A stretch of 40,844 bases of DNA from Acidobacteriota bacterium (GTDB lineage: Bacteria; Acidobacteriota; Terriglobia; Terriglobales; Acidobacteriaceae), in the NCBI GenBank assembly GCA_021826695.1, contig JAKAYS010000010.1, forward strand, positions 1 to 40,844, read 5' to 3'. The notes under the pieces were generated by a model. It saw only the letters and a list, made by a program, of their open reading frames with translations. It was not told where the DNA came from and did no database searches. Numbering within the stretch: position 1 is the first letter of the stretch; each line of letters starts with the position of its first letter. Positions 26,904-35,678 of the stretch are shown in pieces. Made by a program: the position numbers and the translations under genes.

Positions 26904-27413
26904 CTAAATGAAATCCTCATCGCTGGAGCGCGAGCGCCGGTCTCCACGTCGCAACATGTCCATGGCGTTGCGAATGGTATTCATCCATCCGCCAAACTGC
27001 CGCAGCGGAGCCATCACATTCTCCTGAATGGTGCGTGTGCCACGCGCAATTCCGTCCAGCGTGTCCGTCACCATACCGTCGATGCGGGTGACCTGCCGAC
27101 GGGTTTTGTCTGTCACATCCTCAACCACGGAGTCGATGTGGTCCACTTGCCCGCGCAGACGCTCGCTGGCGGTCTGGACGTTCTTTGTGATGGCGCGAAC
27201 ACGAGGGCCCACATCGTTCAGCAGGTCCAATACATCTGTGGCGGCATTCAGGACCGGACGTATATCTTCGCGCAGCCTGTCAACCTGTTCCATGACTTTG
27301 CGCTCCGATTGCTTGGCCCCGACAAAGACCGCCAGCAAAATGATCGTTTGCAAGAGCACTGCAAACGTAATGACGCCCGTAAAAACAAGAAAGACCATGG
27401 TCCCGTTTGGCAT
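26904..27413 (-). CDS. Small membrane protein with coiled-coil cytoplasmic or periplasmic domain
   Basis: A 169-residue protein with one N-terminal membrane helix (about 7-31, VFLVFTGVITFAVLLQTIIL within that range) followed by an amphipathic helical region (about 35-140) rich in Asp, Arg, Val and Glu, like DUF948 proteins, and a basic then acidic tail. I cannot place it firmly in a family. Upstream on the same strand lies the YtxH-like gene, 203 nt away; both are small helical membrane proteins typical of envelope stress or general stress loci, which is weak contextual support only. Confidence 0.8.
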   Translation of the reverse strand: MPNGTMVFLVFTGVITFAVLLQTIILLAVFVGAKQSERKVMEQVDRLREDIRPVLNAATDVLDLLNDVGPRVRAITKNVQTASERLRGQVDHIDSVVEDVTDKTRRQVTRIDGMVTDTLDGIARGTRTIQENVMAPLRQFGGWMNTIRNAMDMLRRGDRRSRSSDEDFI

Positions 27414-27616
27414 GATTGTCCGCCTATAGAAGATTTATGTCCGCAGGCCCTGCATGCCAGGTGGAAGGATTTGTCCGTTGTCACGGCCAAACATGCAAAG
27501 TCCTGTGGTGCAACATGATGATGCAGCCAGAGTCGGCAGCAAGGTAGCAGCCAAATCCAGCCTTTGGTTGAGATGCGCGGAAAACGACTTTCGGCTATAC
27601 AGCCGCGAGGGGATTC

Positions 27617-27955
27617 TCAGTCTTCTCGGGATGAAGGGCTATGTTCGCCCTCCGTCTGGTTGGCCGTTACCCGGTCCACGATTTCGCTCCAGCGTTCGCG
27701 GCCTTTGCCTGCTACTTCCTTGCCTTTTTCGGTGTAGTTGCTCATCTGCTCCCGGCCACGATCAACTACGGAATTGATTTGATCGCGGGCCTGCCTGCTC
27801 CGTTCGGCCACGAAATCTTTGCTGTCACGCGCGCCGCTCATGAGTCCTTCTCGCATGTCCTTACCGGTTTTGGGCGCAAACAAAACTCCCAGCAACGCAC
27901 CGAGCCCCAGCCCGGCGATAAACCAGCCTATTCCTGTTGTCTCTTGATGTTCCAT
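27617..27955 (-). CDS. YtxH-like general stress membrane protein
   Basis: A 112-residue protein. Residues 9-28 (GWFIAGLGLGALLGVLFAPK) form the glycine-rich membrane helix ending in the FAPKTGKDMR motif that defines YtxH/Gas-vesicle-like small proteins. The rest is a charged helix with many Arg, Glu and Lys and a Ser/Glu tail. YtxH is a sigma-B-regulated general stress protein in Bacillus; its role is unclear. AAGGAGA lies 6 nt before ATG 27955, and a good sigma-70-like promoter precedes it at 28028-28000. Confidence 0.88.
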   Translation of the reverse strand: MEHQETTGIGWFIAGLGLGALLGVLFAPKTGKDMREGLMSGARDSKDFVAERSRQARDQINSVVDRGREQMSNYTEKGKEVAGKGRERWSEIVDRVTANQTEGEHSPSSRED

Positions 27956-27999
27956 TTACCTATCTCCTTCGTGCTAGAAAAGAATGAGCGGTTGACTGG

Positions 28000-28028
28000 A
28001 TAGTAGCAAAAGCGCCACGCATGGGCAA
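28000..28028 (-). promoter_or_regulatory. Candidate promoter of YtxH-like gene
   Basis: On the minus strand TTGCCC (28028-28023), a 17-nt spacer, and TACTAT (28005-28000). Transcription would start about 40 nt before the ATG at 27955. The best-spaced promoter-like site I saw in the window. Confidence 0.5.
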
Positions 28029-28419
28029 CGAAATCTAAAAAATGTGCAGTCATCCGATCCAGAAAACAGCCACCCGGCTCTCTCTGGAAGGAGGCGGATA
28101 AAACTCCCAAAGAAGATTCCACCGGCAAGCAGCCTGCTCTCCATAATCGAGGATTTTAGAAACCTTTATGCTCAAATTTCGTCCATGAATTGCGGCCGTT
28201 CAATACTTTTATGGTTTGAAAAGCTGGAATTCCCTGAGATAGCATGAAAAAATATTGTTATCGAATATGCGAATCGGACCGTGGAATCTTTAGGAACAAG
28301 CCCGATTTTCGGTGCAAATTCTGGAACATGCATAGACTGAAATGGAAGGTATTTGTTGGGATTTTCGAAGTGAATTTCGAAGAACTTCAAGCCTTGAGAC
28401 AGAAAAGGGGACACTTCCG
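28029..28419. other. Divergent intergenic region upstream of BON lipoprotein
   Basis: About 390 nt of relatively AT-rich sequence. No gene is credible. Two copies of TTCGAAG lie close together at about 28364-28382 (11-nt period between them), just before the Shine-Dalgarno of the BON gene, and could be a regulator site. GGAAC occurs twice (28293 and 28323), reminiscent of ECF -35 elements, without a convincing -10. Confidence 0.3.
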
Positions 28420-29631
28420 ATGAGGCAGGTACATGCTAACCACTTTGCTTTGACCAGCCTTGCCGTAGTAGCACTCGCGTTTTCATTGGGTTGTAACCGA
28501 ACGGGACAGCCAGGTCCACAAGCGGCGACACAAGCAACCGCGCAGCCTGCGCCTCCGCCCACAAATGACAACCAATTAAGCGCAGAGGTGCAGAGCCAAC
28601 TGCACGGCGACGCCGCGCTGGACAGTCTACCCATTCAAACGCAGGTCATCAATGGGGTCGTCACACTTTCCGGAACAGTGAATGACGAGGCGGCGCGTGA
28701 GCTCGCCGCCAATGATGCGGCACAGGTGAACGGCGTACGCACAGTGGTCAACAATCTGGTCGTCCAACAGTCGCAGCCGCCGGTAGCGGCAGAATCCGCC
28801 GCCAGTCTTCAGAAGAAGAAGGACGAAGAAGCTGCCAGAATGCGTCGACAGAAGCGGGAGCAGGCCCGCGAGCTGCGCCAGCAGCAACAGCAGCAGGCAG
28901 CCAAAGAGGCGCAGCAGGCACAGAACAACCCTCCCTCCCCGCCTCCTCCCGTGGCAACGGATACGCAAAGCCAGATGCGACAGGCAGTAGCGCCACCACC
29001 ACCACCGCCACCGCCACCACCCCCGCCACCGCCGCGGCCAGTGACGCAGACCGTAACCATCCCAGCGGGGACCGATCTGGCGGTGCGCATTTCCGAGAAC
29101 CTGGAAACAGGGAAGACCCAGCCCGGGGACATCTTTCATGGCGCGTTGGCGGACAACCTGATAGTGAATGGCCAGGTCGCGATTCGTCGTGGAGCCAGCG
29201 TCACGGGTGACGTCTTGGACGCAAAGGATGCAACGCACTTCAAAGGCGATTCCATGCTCTCGTTGGAATTGCAAAAAATTAAAACTCACAGCACAGTACT
29301 GACGCTTGCAACCGATCCGCTCGTAAAAGAGGGCAAAGGCAGAGGAAAAAATACGGCAAAAAAAGCTGGAGGGGCCGCGTTGTTCGGCACCATTCTCGGC
29401 GCTTTGGCTGGCGGTGGTAGAGGTGCTCTTTTAGGGGCCGCCGCAGGCGGCGCTGCGGGCGCCGGCGTGAATGCTGTTACGCGCGGCCAGCAGGTGATCA
29501 TTCCGTCTGAATCTATTTTGCACTTCAAGTTGAGCCAACCTTTAAAAGTGACAATCACGACGACTCCGGGCAGTCAGCCGGTTACGTCGTATAGCAACGA
29601 CGGCACTCCCCAGTTGCAACAACCGAATTAG
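28420..29631 (+). CDS. BON-domain lipoprotein with polyproline linker and glycine zipper
   Basis: From ATG 28420 (AAGGGGAC 8 nt upstream; the frame is open to 28342 but that part does not look like a signal peptide) the protein has 403 residues. Signal peptide with Cys25 after FSLG, probably lipidated though the lipobox is imperfect. BON domain at about 52-116 (VNGVRTVVNNLVV at its end), which binds phospholipid. A charged, Gln-rich helix (131-170), then 14 consecutive prolines (192-205). A C-terminal domain starts at TVTIPAGTDLAVRI (211-224), interrupted by a glycine-zipper segment (316-350). The final domain recalls TrbI/VirB10-like IPAGT strands (weak). The likely role is envelope maintenance. 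Confidence 0.85.
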   Translation: MRQVHANHFALTSLAVVALAFSLGCNRTGQPGPQAATQATAQPAPPPTNDNQLSAEVQSQLHGDAALDSLPIQTQVINGVVTLSGTVNDEAARELAANDAAQVNGVRTVVNNLVVQQSQPPVAAESAASLQKKKDEEAARMRRQKREQARELRQQQQQQAAKEAQQAQNNPPSPPPPVATDTQSQMRQAVAPPPPPPPPPPPPPPRPVTQTVTIPAGTDLAVRISENLETGKTQPGDIFHGALADNLIVNGQVAIRRGASVTGDVLDAKDATHFKGDSMLSLELQKIKTHSTVLTLATDPLVKEGKGRGKNTAKKAGGAALFGTILGALAGGGRGALLGAAAGGAAGAGVNAVTRGQQVIIPSESILHFKLSQPLKVTITTTPGSQPVTSYSNDGTPQLQQPN

Positions 29632-29690
29632 AGCAATCGTCCATTCTCAATCCGGGCCATTCGCATCCAAGTAACGTTCAAGGGAGATGC

Positions 29691-31424
29691 ATGATCGATA
29701 CGTCTGAGAAACGTCCTTCTGCCTACTTGACGTTTACTTTGCACGCGCATTTGCCGTATGTGGTGAACCATGGAACGTGGCCGCATGGCCTGGAGTGGTT
29801 GCATGAGGCGGCTGCGGAAACCTATCTACCGTTATTGCGGGTCATTCGCAATCTGGAACGCGATGGGATCGCCCTCAAAGCAAATTTGAACCTTTCTCCT
29901 ATTCTGCTGGAGCAGTTGGCGCACCCAATTTTTCAAGCGGAATTTCCCAGGTATCTTGAGCGCAAGATCGCTGCCGCGATTGAGGATGAAGCCTATTTCA
30001 ATCAAAATGGTGGACCGCATCTGGCGGAAACCGCTCGCTATTGGCAGGAGTTTTTCCGGCAAACGCTGGACCATTTCCAAACACTTGGCGGAGACATTAT
30101 TCGTGGATTTCGTGAGGCCGCTGAGTCTGGCTCGATCGACATCATTACCTGTGGCGCAACGCATGGGTATTTCCCGCTGTTGGGAACGGACGAATCGGTC
30201 CGCGCGCAGGTGGAGGTCGGCGTCGCCACGCATGAACGCCACATCGGGAAGCATCCGCGCGGCATCTGGCTGCCGGAATGCGCCTATCGTCCGGCGGGTA
30301 TGTGGAGTTGTCCGGTGACGCCGCGCGGTAGCAGTAAACCGTGGCCACCCTTTGATCGCAAGGGCGTCGAGGAAGCGCTCGAAGATGCGGCGATCGATTA
30401 TTTCTTTGTCGACACGCACATGGTGGAAGAGTCTGTGATGTTTACGCCTTATGAGCTGCGGGCGGGCGGCTCGGTGGGAGGAGCGGCATCGTTGGCGGTC
30501 GAAACGGGGTCTCCGCATCGATCACTGTATCAGTTGTATTACGTGGATGGGCCTCGTGCCCACCGCCATCCGGTTGCGATCTTCCCGCGCGATCCCCGCA
30601 CGGGCCTGCAAGTGTGGAGTGGCGACGCGGGCTATCCGGCGGACGGCACTTACCTCGACTTTCACAAGAAGCGCTTTCCCGGTGGCCACCGCTACTGGCA
30701 GGTGACGGGCCCCAGAATCGATATGGCGTTCAAGACGCCGTATTACCCGGAGAAGGCGGCAGCACTGACGAAGACGCATGCCGAGCATTACGTCGCTCTG
30801 GTGGTCGATTCTCTGAAGCCTGGATTCAAAGGGCCAGTGCCTTCGATTCTGACGTCTCCGTTCGATGCGGAACTCTTTGGGCACTGGTGGTTTGAAGGGC
30901 CAGTGTGGCTGGAGCACGTGGCGCGGGCCATGGCGCGGGCCGATATTCCGGTGGCCCTGACCAGTTGCGCAGATTATTTAGATCGTTTTCCACCGGCAGG
31001 CCATCTTGCGCTCCCGGAAGGTTCGTGGGGCAAGAACGGCACGGATGAAGTGTGGCTGAACCCCGACACCCGTTGGACGTGGGAACATATCTACCCGGCT
31101 GAAGTTGCAGTCCGCGAGGCGGCCAGCTCCGAGCACTGGAAAGGCAGTCCGTCCGGAGAGCGCATTCTGCAACAGATGTGCAGAGAACTGTTACTGCTGG
31201 AGGCTTCCGATTGGCAGTTTTTGATTACCACAGAGGCTGCCAGAGATTACGCGGAAGCCCGTTTTCGCGGGCATCTGGCGTCATTCCAGGCGATAGAGAA
31301 GATGTGGAAGCTCCATTGCTCCGGCGCAACCCTCGGCACGGACGAAGAAACCCGACTGAAAGAAATTGAATCGGAGGACAGTGTATTCGCCGATGTCGAT
31401 CCCGGCCTGTGGGCCGCGCGGTAA
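29691..31424 (+). CDS. Glycoside hydrolase family 57, 1,4-alpha-glucan branching enzyme-like
   Basis: GH57 branching enzymes introduce alpha-1,6 links into glycogen-like glucans. The 577-residue protein has the family motifs: TLHAHLPYV at 16-24 (motif 1), GATHGYFPLL at 155-164 (motif 2), GIWLPECAYRPAG at 191-203 with nucleophile Glu196 (motif 3), SILTSPFDAELFGHWWFEGP at 385-404 with acid/base Asp392 (motif 4), and the helical C-terminal domain. GGGAG lies 4 nt before ATG 29691. It follows the BON gene by 59 nt and could be on the same transcript. Other GH57 activities (amylopullulanase, 4-alpha-glucanotransferase) are less likely given the DUF1957-like C-terminus. Confidence 0.9.
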   Translation: MIDTSEKRPSAYLTFTLHAHLPYVVNHGTWPHGLEWLHEAAAETYLPLLRVIRNLERDGIALKANLNLSPILLEQLAHPIFQAEFPRYLERKIAAAIEDEAYFNQNGGPHLAETARYWQEFFRQTLDHFQTLGGDIIRGFREAAESGSIDIITCGATHGYFPLLGTDESVRAQVEVGVATHERHIGKHPRGIWLPECAYRPAGMWSCPVTPRGSSKPWPPFDRKGVEEALEDAAIDYFFVDTHMVEESVMFTPYELRAGGSVGGAASLAVETGSPHRSLYQLYYVDGPRAHRHPVAIFPRDPRTGLQVWSGDAGYPADGTYLDFHKKRFPGGHRYWQVTGPRIDMAFKTPYYPEKAAALTKTHAEHYVALVVDSLKPGFKGPVPSILTSPFDAELFGHWWFEGPVWLEHVARAMARADIPVALTSCADYLDRFPPAGHLALPEGSWGKNGTDEVWLNPDTRWTWEHIYPAEVAVREAASSEHWKGSPSGERILQQMCRELLLLEASDWQFLITTEAARDYAEARFRGHLASFQAIEKMWKLHCSGATLGTDEETRLKEIESEDSVFADVDPGLWAAR

Positions 31425-31446
31425 ATGGGCGCAGCAACCAGCCGGG

Positions 31447-32559
31447 TTACAGGATCCAGCCGCCGCCGATCACTTCCTCGCCGCTATAAAACACAGCCGC
31501 CTGCCCCGGAGTGACGGCGCGCTGCGGTTGATCGAAGGTGGCTGTCACTTCATCGTCGCCGGACATCTCCAGCGTGGCCCATGCGGCTTCATGCCGGTGG
31601 CGAATCTTCACCTGCACGCGCATCTCGCCGTCAAGTTGCGGAATGGCAATCCAGTTCAGCCGGTTGGCGCGCAGGGTCTTTGAGGTCAGTTCGTCACTGC
31701 TGCCGACGATAACTTTTCTGTCCGCGCCATTGATGCCGATCACATACAACGGGGAACCAGTGGCGATTCCCAATCCCTTGCGCTGCCCCACGGTGAAGTT
31801 GTGGATGCCGTCGTGATGGCCGACGACTTCACCGCTCGTCGTAACCAGTTCACCACTGGTATCCGGCATCGATTCGCCCTGGTCGGCAAGGTACGCGTCA
31901 AGAAACTGCTTGTAATCGCCGCCGGGGATGAAGCAGATTTCCTGTGAGTCGGGCTTTTCCGCGAGCGCCAGTCTCTGCTCTCGCGCCAGCGCGCGCACAT
32001 CCGGCTTTTTGTAACTACCGAGCGGAAACAGGCTCCTGCTGAGCTGTTCCTGGGTCAGGCCAAAAAGGAAGTAGGTCTGGTCCTTGCTGGTGTCTGCGGG
32101 ACGCTTGAGAATCCAGCGATTCCGCGTCGGATCATACTCGTTGCGCGCGTAGTGCCCGGTGGCGATGCGCTCCGCCCCAATCTGCCGCGCGGTGTCTAGC
32201 AGTTGCGCGAACTTGAGATGGTTGTTGCAGAGCGTGCATGGGACCGGCGTGCGTCCGCTGAGATACTCCCGCACAAACGGCTGTACCACATCCTGCTCAA
32301 ACCGGTCCTGCTGGTTCACAACGTAGTAGGGAATGTCCAGGTGCTCCGCCACGCGTCGAGCGTCGTACACATCGTCGAGCGAGCAACAGCGGCCTTCGCT
32401 GGTCTCCGGCATCCCTGGCTTGCCTGCGAGCCTGCGCTGGTTCCACAGTTGGAGCGTCAGCCCGACGAGGTTGTACCCTTCGGTCTTGAGCATGGCGGCG
32501 ACGGTCGAGGAATCGACCCCACCGGACATGGCGACGGCAATGGTTTCAGGCTTGGGCAT
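31447..32559 (-). CDS. mnmA: tRNA-specific 2-thiouridylase
   Basis: MnmA adenylates and thiolates U34 of Glu, Gln and Lys tRNAs. The 370-residue protein has the PP-loop AMSGGVDSS at 8-16, the first catalytic Cys in CTLCNNHLKF near 105-115, and the second Cys in DSQEICFIPGGDY near 205-217, as in the E. coli enzyme; the C-terminal beta domain ends GQAAVFYSGEEVIGGGWIL. Only a weak GGAA precedes ATG 32559. It lies directly downstream of a cysteine desulfurase, its sulfur source, separated by a palindromic repeat. Convergent with the GH57 gene. Confidence 0.96.
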   Translation of the reverse strand: MPKPETIAVAMSGGVDSSTVAAMLKTEGYNLVGLTLQLWNQRRLAGKPGMPETSEGRCCSLDDVYDARRVAEHLDIPYYVVNQQDRFEQDVVQPFVREYLSGRTPVPCTLCNNHLKFAQLLDTARQIGAERIATGHYARNEYDPTRNRWILKRPADTSKDQTYFLFGLTQEQLSRSLFPLGSYKKPDVRALAREQRLALAEKPDSQEICFIPGGDYKQFLDAYLADQGESMPDTSGELVTTSGEVVGHHDGIHNFTVGQRKGLGIATGSPLYVIGINGADRKVIVGSSDELTSKTLRANRLNWIAIPQLDGEMRVQVKIRHRHEAAWATLEMSGDDEVTATFDQPQRAVTPGQAAVFYSGEEVIGGGWIL

Positions 32560-32582
32560 AATTATTCCAAAAACTTTAACCC

Positions 32583-32613
32583 GGGTGCCCCAGGTTAAAG
32601 TAGCTAACCTGGG
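32583..32613 (+). repeat. 31-nt palindromic repeat element, copy 1
   Basis: Outer arms GGGTGCCCCAGGTT and AGCTAACCTGGG flank the 5-nt core AAAGT. CCCAGGTTA (32589-32597) and TAACCTGGG (32605-32613) form a 9-bp stem. It shares 26 of 31 positions with copy 2 at 36449-36479, in the opposite orientation, with all differences in the core. The right arm supplies the stop codon and last two codons of the upstream cysteine desulfurase. Confidence 0.75.
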
Positions 32614-33806
32614 AGAACACCAACCGCGGACGCGCTCGTCTGGGAATCCCGATGCTTGCGATACGTCGGCGACAGTTCGCGCAGCTTGGCAACCGCCTGC
32701 GGCACAATCTCAATCGCGTAATCGACATCCTCGTCGGTCGTCAGCTTCGACAGGCTGAAGCGCAGGCTGGCGCGGGCGCGCGCGGTTGGAACGTTCATGG
32801 CCGTCAGCACGTGCGATGGCTCACTCGCGCCAGAAGCGCACGCCGAGCCGCCGGAGACAGCCAGACCTTTCAGATCGAGCGAGATGACCAGAGCTTCACC
32901 TTCCAGATGGTCAAACCAGAGGTTGGTGGTGTTGGGAACGCGCGGCGCGTTGATAGAGTGTGCGCCCGCAGCTTCGACTCGGGCCAGAATTTCTCTCTCC
33001 ATGCGGTCGCGCAGGCCAGCGATTTTTTGTGGCGCACCATCCTCGATGCCCTTCCGAGCGATCTCAGCAGCTTTGCCCAGTGCAACAATGCCCGCCAGAT
33101 TTTCTGTTCCGGCGCGGCGTTGGCGTTCATGTGTTCCGCCATAAAAAAGCGGCTCAATTTTCGTGTCTTTGCGTACAAATAAAATTCCGGTCCCCTGGGG
33201 CGCGTGCATTTTGTGTCCGGAAGTGGATAGTAGATGGCAACCGATTTTTTCTACGTCCAGCGCCAGCTTGCCCGCTGCCTGGACCGCATCGGTGTGAAAT
33301 AGTACACCAACTTCGGCAGCAATTGCGCCGATTTCCGCCACCGGCTGGATGGCCCCCGTCTCGTTGTTCGCCATCATCACGCTGATGAGGCGCGTATTGG
33401 GCCGCAGCGCGCGGCGAATGTCCTCGGGATCGACGACGCCATCCGCGTTCACGGGAACAAACGTCACCTCACGACCGCAATGGATAAGCTGCTCGGCAGC
33501 GTGCAGCACGGCGTGGTGCTCGATGGTAGTGGTAATGATGTGGTCGCCGGGTTTGGTCGCGCCGAAAAGCGCAAGATTGTCGCTTTCCGTGCCGCCGCTA
33601 GTGAAAACAATCTCCGCCGGTCGGCAATGCAGGAGAGCGGCCACGCTCATGCGCGCCTGCTCGACGGCGCCGCGCGCCCGCTGGCCGAAGGAATGCACCG
33701 AGCTGGCGTTGCCAAAGCGCTCAATGAAATAGGGCCGCATGGCCTCGAAGACTTCAGGCAACAGCGGCGTAGTGGCGTTGGCGTCCATGTAGACACGACG
33801 CATCAT
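32604..33806 (-). CDS. iscS: Cysteine desulfurase (NifS/IscS class)
   Basis: A PLP enzyme that takes sulfur from cysteine as an enzyme-bound persulfide for Fe-S clusters, tRNA thiolation and cofactors. The 400-residue protein has YMDANATTPLLPEV at 6-19, SGGTESDN near 70-77, the PLP Lys199 in STSGHKMHAPQG, RRAGTEN at 230-236 and catalytic Cys323 in GSACASGASEPSHVL. AGGAGA precedes ATG 33806 by 6 nt. The tail SASAVGVLPG ends inside a dispersed repeat (32583-32613), so the C-terminus was probably rewritten by that insertion. Lies between the symporter and mnmA on the same strand; a role in feeding MnmA is likely. Confidence 0.95.
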   Translation of the reverse strand: MMRRVYMDANATTPLLPEVFEAMRPYFIERFGNASSVHSFGQRARGAVEQARMSVAALLHCRPAEIVFTSGGTESDNLALFGATKPGDHIITTTIEHHAVLHAAEQLIHCGREVTFVPVNADGVVDPEDIRRALRPNTRLISVMMANNETGAIQPVAEIGAIAAEVGVLFHTDAVQAAGKLALDVEKIGCHLLSTSGHKMHAPQGTGILFVRKDTKIEPLFYGGTHERQRRAGTENLAGIVALGKAAEIARKGIEDGAPQKIAGLRDRMEREILARVEAAGAHSINAPRVPNTTNLWFDHLEGEALVISLDLKGLAVSGGSACASGASEPSHVLTAMNVPTARARASLRFSLSKLTTDEDVDYAIEIVPQAVAKLRELSPTYRKHRDSQTSASAVGVLPG

Positions 33807-33854
33807 CGGAAATCTCCTGTAGATATTGTACGGCGTTCGTTTTACGGTGTGCGC

Positions 33855-35288
33855 TTACGGTAGAAACTGCGCGACCTTTTCGCGCTGCGGCGGAAGGGTC
33901 AGCCAGCTCACTAAAAACAGGCAGATCAACGATGCCAGTAGCGCGGGGAAGATTGCGTCGCGCTGCGCAATGCCTGTTGGCAGGTGGTGACGAATGAAAT
34001 CCGTGTCCCAGAAAACTGTGACAAAAGTGCCTGCCGCGATGCAGGAAACCGCACCGTGCGAGTTGATTCGTCGCGAATAAAATGCCGCCAGAATCACCGG
34101 CGTCAAGGCTGCCGAATAAATGGTGTAAGCGTACAGCGCTTTTTCCAAAATGGACTGCGTGTACGCTCCCTGCACCAATGCCCAGACGCCGAGCAGCACC
34201 ACGACCAGCCGCGAGACCAGCAGAATGCGCTTGTTGCTCGCACCCGGCTGCATGTAGCGAAGAAAAACATCGTTGACCAGATTGGTTGCCGGAGAAAACA
34301 GATAGTTGTTCGCAGTGGAGATGACCTTGGCGAAGACTGCTCCCAGCAGCAGTGCGCCCAGCATGGCGGGCAGACCATGCGTTGCCGTGTACGCGATGAT
34401 CTCGCGCGGACGCTGGCTGACCTCGCCGGTTGGATACAGCGCCGACCCGATGACGGCGATGGCGACGATGATGGTTTCCAGAATCACTGTGCCGATTACC
34501 CAGCCGACGACGGCGGTGCGCGCGTCTTTTTCCGATTTGGCGGAGAAAAACTTCTGATACATCGCCTGGTTGCCCAGCATCAGCAGCATGGTGGGCAGAA
34601 AGAACTCCATGGCGCGCGCAAAGGAGATCGACCCAAGCAAATGAAAGTGCGATTCAGGCAATGCGGCGTGCAGGCCGGCAAGTCCGCCAGCATGATGCAG
34701 CAAAATCGGCAGCGAAACAATCAACGCAACAGTGACCAGCAGGCCGATGGCGACATCCATATACGCAACAGAGGCCATCCCCGCCAGCGCGGTGAAGACG
34801 ATGACGAAGGCCGCGATGATGTACATGCCCATGGTGCTGGTAATCGCGTCGGGGAAGATGAGGTGCAGAATGTCTCCGCCGCCGCGCAGTTGATAGCTGG
34901 CGATGGCCGTGTAGGCAAACAGAATGGCGATGACGCCAAGGACGCGCGCGGTCTGGTTATAGCGCGCTTCCAGCAGGTCGGGAATCGTAAACTGGGCAAA
35001 CTTTCGGGCACGAGGCGCGATGAAATAAATCAGTAGAAGTCCCGCCCATCCGCCCGCCGGTTGCCAAAGCGCGGCAAAGCCGTTGCGATAGGCGTTCTCC
35101 GCGCCCGCGAAAAGAGAGCCTGCGCCAATCCACGAAGACAGCAGGGTGAAGACCAGCACGAACGCTGGCAGGGAACGTCCGGCGAGCAGATAATCCGCCT
35201 TGGTCTTGGCGCCGCGCAACTGCGAAAGAGAAACGATCGACAGCGTCAGAACGACGATGCCTAAAACCAAGGCATAGAGCGATGGCAT
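33855..35288 (-). CDS. Sodium/solute symporter family transporter
   Basis: A sodium-coupled solute transporter (SSS family, like PutP or PanF); substrate unknown. From ATG 35288 (477 residues; the frame is open to 35354) it has about 13 predicted membrane helices, including the first at about 5-20. GRSLPAFVLVFTLLSSWIGAGSLFAGAE (about 37-64, split) contains the family's sodium-site region in helix 1-2, and QYVFSPATNLVNDVF-like NYLFSPATNLVNDVF lies near the 320s. It lies 75 nt after the DUF167 gene stop or overlaps by a few bases if the longer start is used. A weak AGGTT precedes 35288. In proline or pantothenate uptake the same family acts, but nothing here decides. Confidence 0.9.
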   Translation of the reverse strand: MPSLYALVLGIVVLTLSIVSLSQLRGAKTKADYLLAGRSLPAFVLVFTLLSSWIGAGSLFAGAENAYRNGFAALWQPAGGWAGLLLIYFIAPRARKFAQFTIPDLLEARYNQTARVLGVIAILFAYTAIASYQLRGGGDILHLIFPDAITSTMGMYIIAAFVIVFTALAGMASVAYMDVAIGLLVTVALIVSLPILLHHAGGLAGLHAALPESHFHLLGSISFARAMEFFLPTMLLMLGNQAMYQKFFSAKSEKDARTAVVGWVIGTVILETIIVAIAVIGSALYPTGEVSQRPREIIAYTATHGLPAMLGALLLGAVFAKVISTANNYLFSPATNLVNDVFLRYMQPGASNKRILLVSRLVVVLLGVWALVQGAYTQSILEKALYAYTIYSAALTPVILAAFYSRRINSHGAVSCIAAGTFVTVFWDTDFIRHHLPTGIAQRDAIFPALLASLICLFLVSWLTLPPQREKVAQFLP

Positions 35289-35363
35289 GTATGGAACCTG
35301 TGCAAGAGAAGATAGGGAACCGTCCAGTGTATAGAAAGTGTGAAGGACCGGCACACTGTTGAT

Positions 35364-35678
35364 TCATTGGGAGAGCAGAGACGCAATGGCAGAAGAAATT
35401 TGTGCGCTGGTCCGATCGGCAACAGCAATGCGCTTGTTACGCGAATGTTCGCCAGAAAGCAAATGGACGGAGGATCGCGGTACGCGGAACGTGTCCGCAA
35501 AAAATCGCTGTAGCTCTTCATTCGCGCGGCCATCGACGGGAGGAGCTGACAGCGCGATCTTCAGCTTGCCATCGAGTACGCCAAGAATTGCGGTTCGTTT
35601 CGCGCGTGGTTGCACGCGTATCTCAAAGACAGCGCCATGGCTGCCGTCACGTACGATGACGGTCGGTTCCGCAGTCAT
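35364..35678 (-). CDS. yggU: DUF167 (YggU) family protein
   Basis: A 104-residue protein of the small DUF167 family, whose role is unknown. Typical features: IRVQPRAKRTAILGVLDGKLKIALSAPPVDGRANEEL runs from about 20 to 56, including the conserved Gly-Lys-Leu-Lys-Ile and PPVDGRAN core; the C-terminal SGEHSRNKRIAV is also typical. Its ATG overlaps the yggS TGA (ATGA), so the two are translationally coupled, a gene pair seen in many bacteria (yggS-yggT-yggU), here without yggT. Confidence 0.9.
   Translation of the reverse strand: MTAEPTVIVRDGSHGAVFEIRVQPRAKRTAILGVLDGKLKIALSAPPVDGRANEELQRFFADTFRVPRSSVHLLSGEHSRNKRIAVADRTSAQISSAIASLLSQ

Noticed and set aside
33984-35036. 350-codon plus-strand frame
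   Set aside because: Antisense to the sodium/solute symporter; composition (Arg, Gln, Asp, His) is a mirror of hydrophobic codons.
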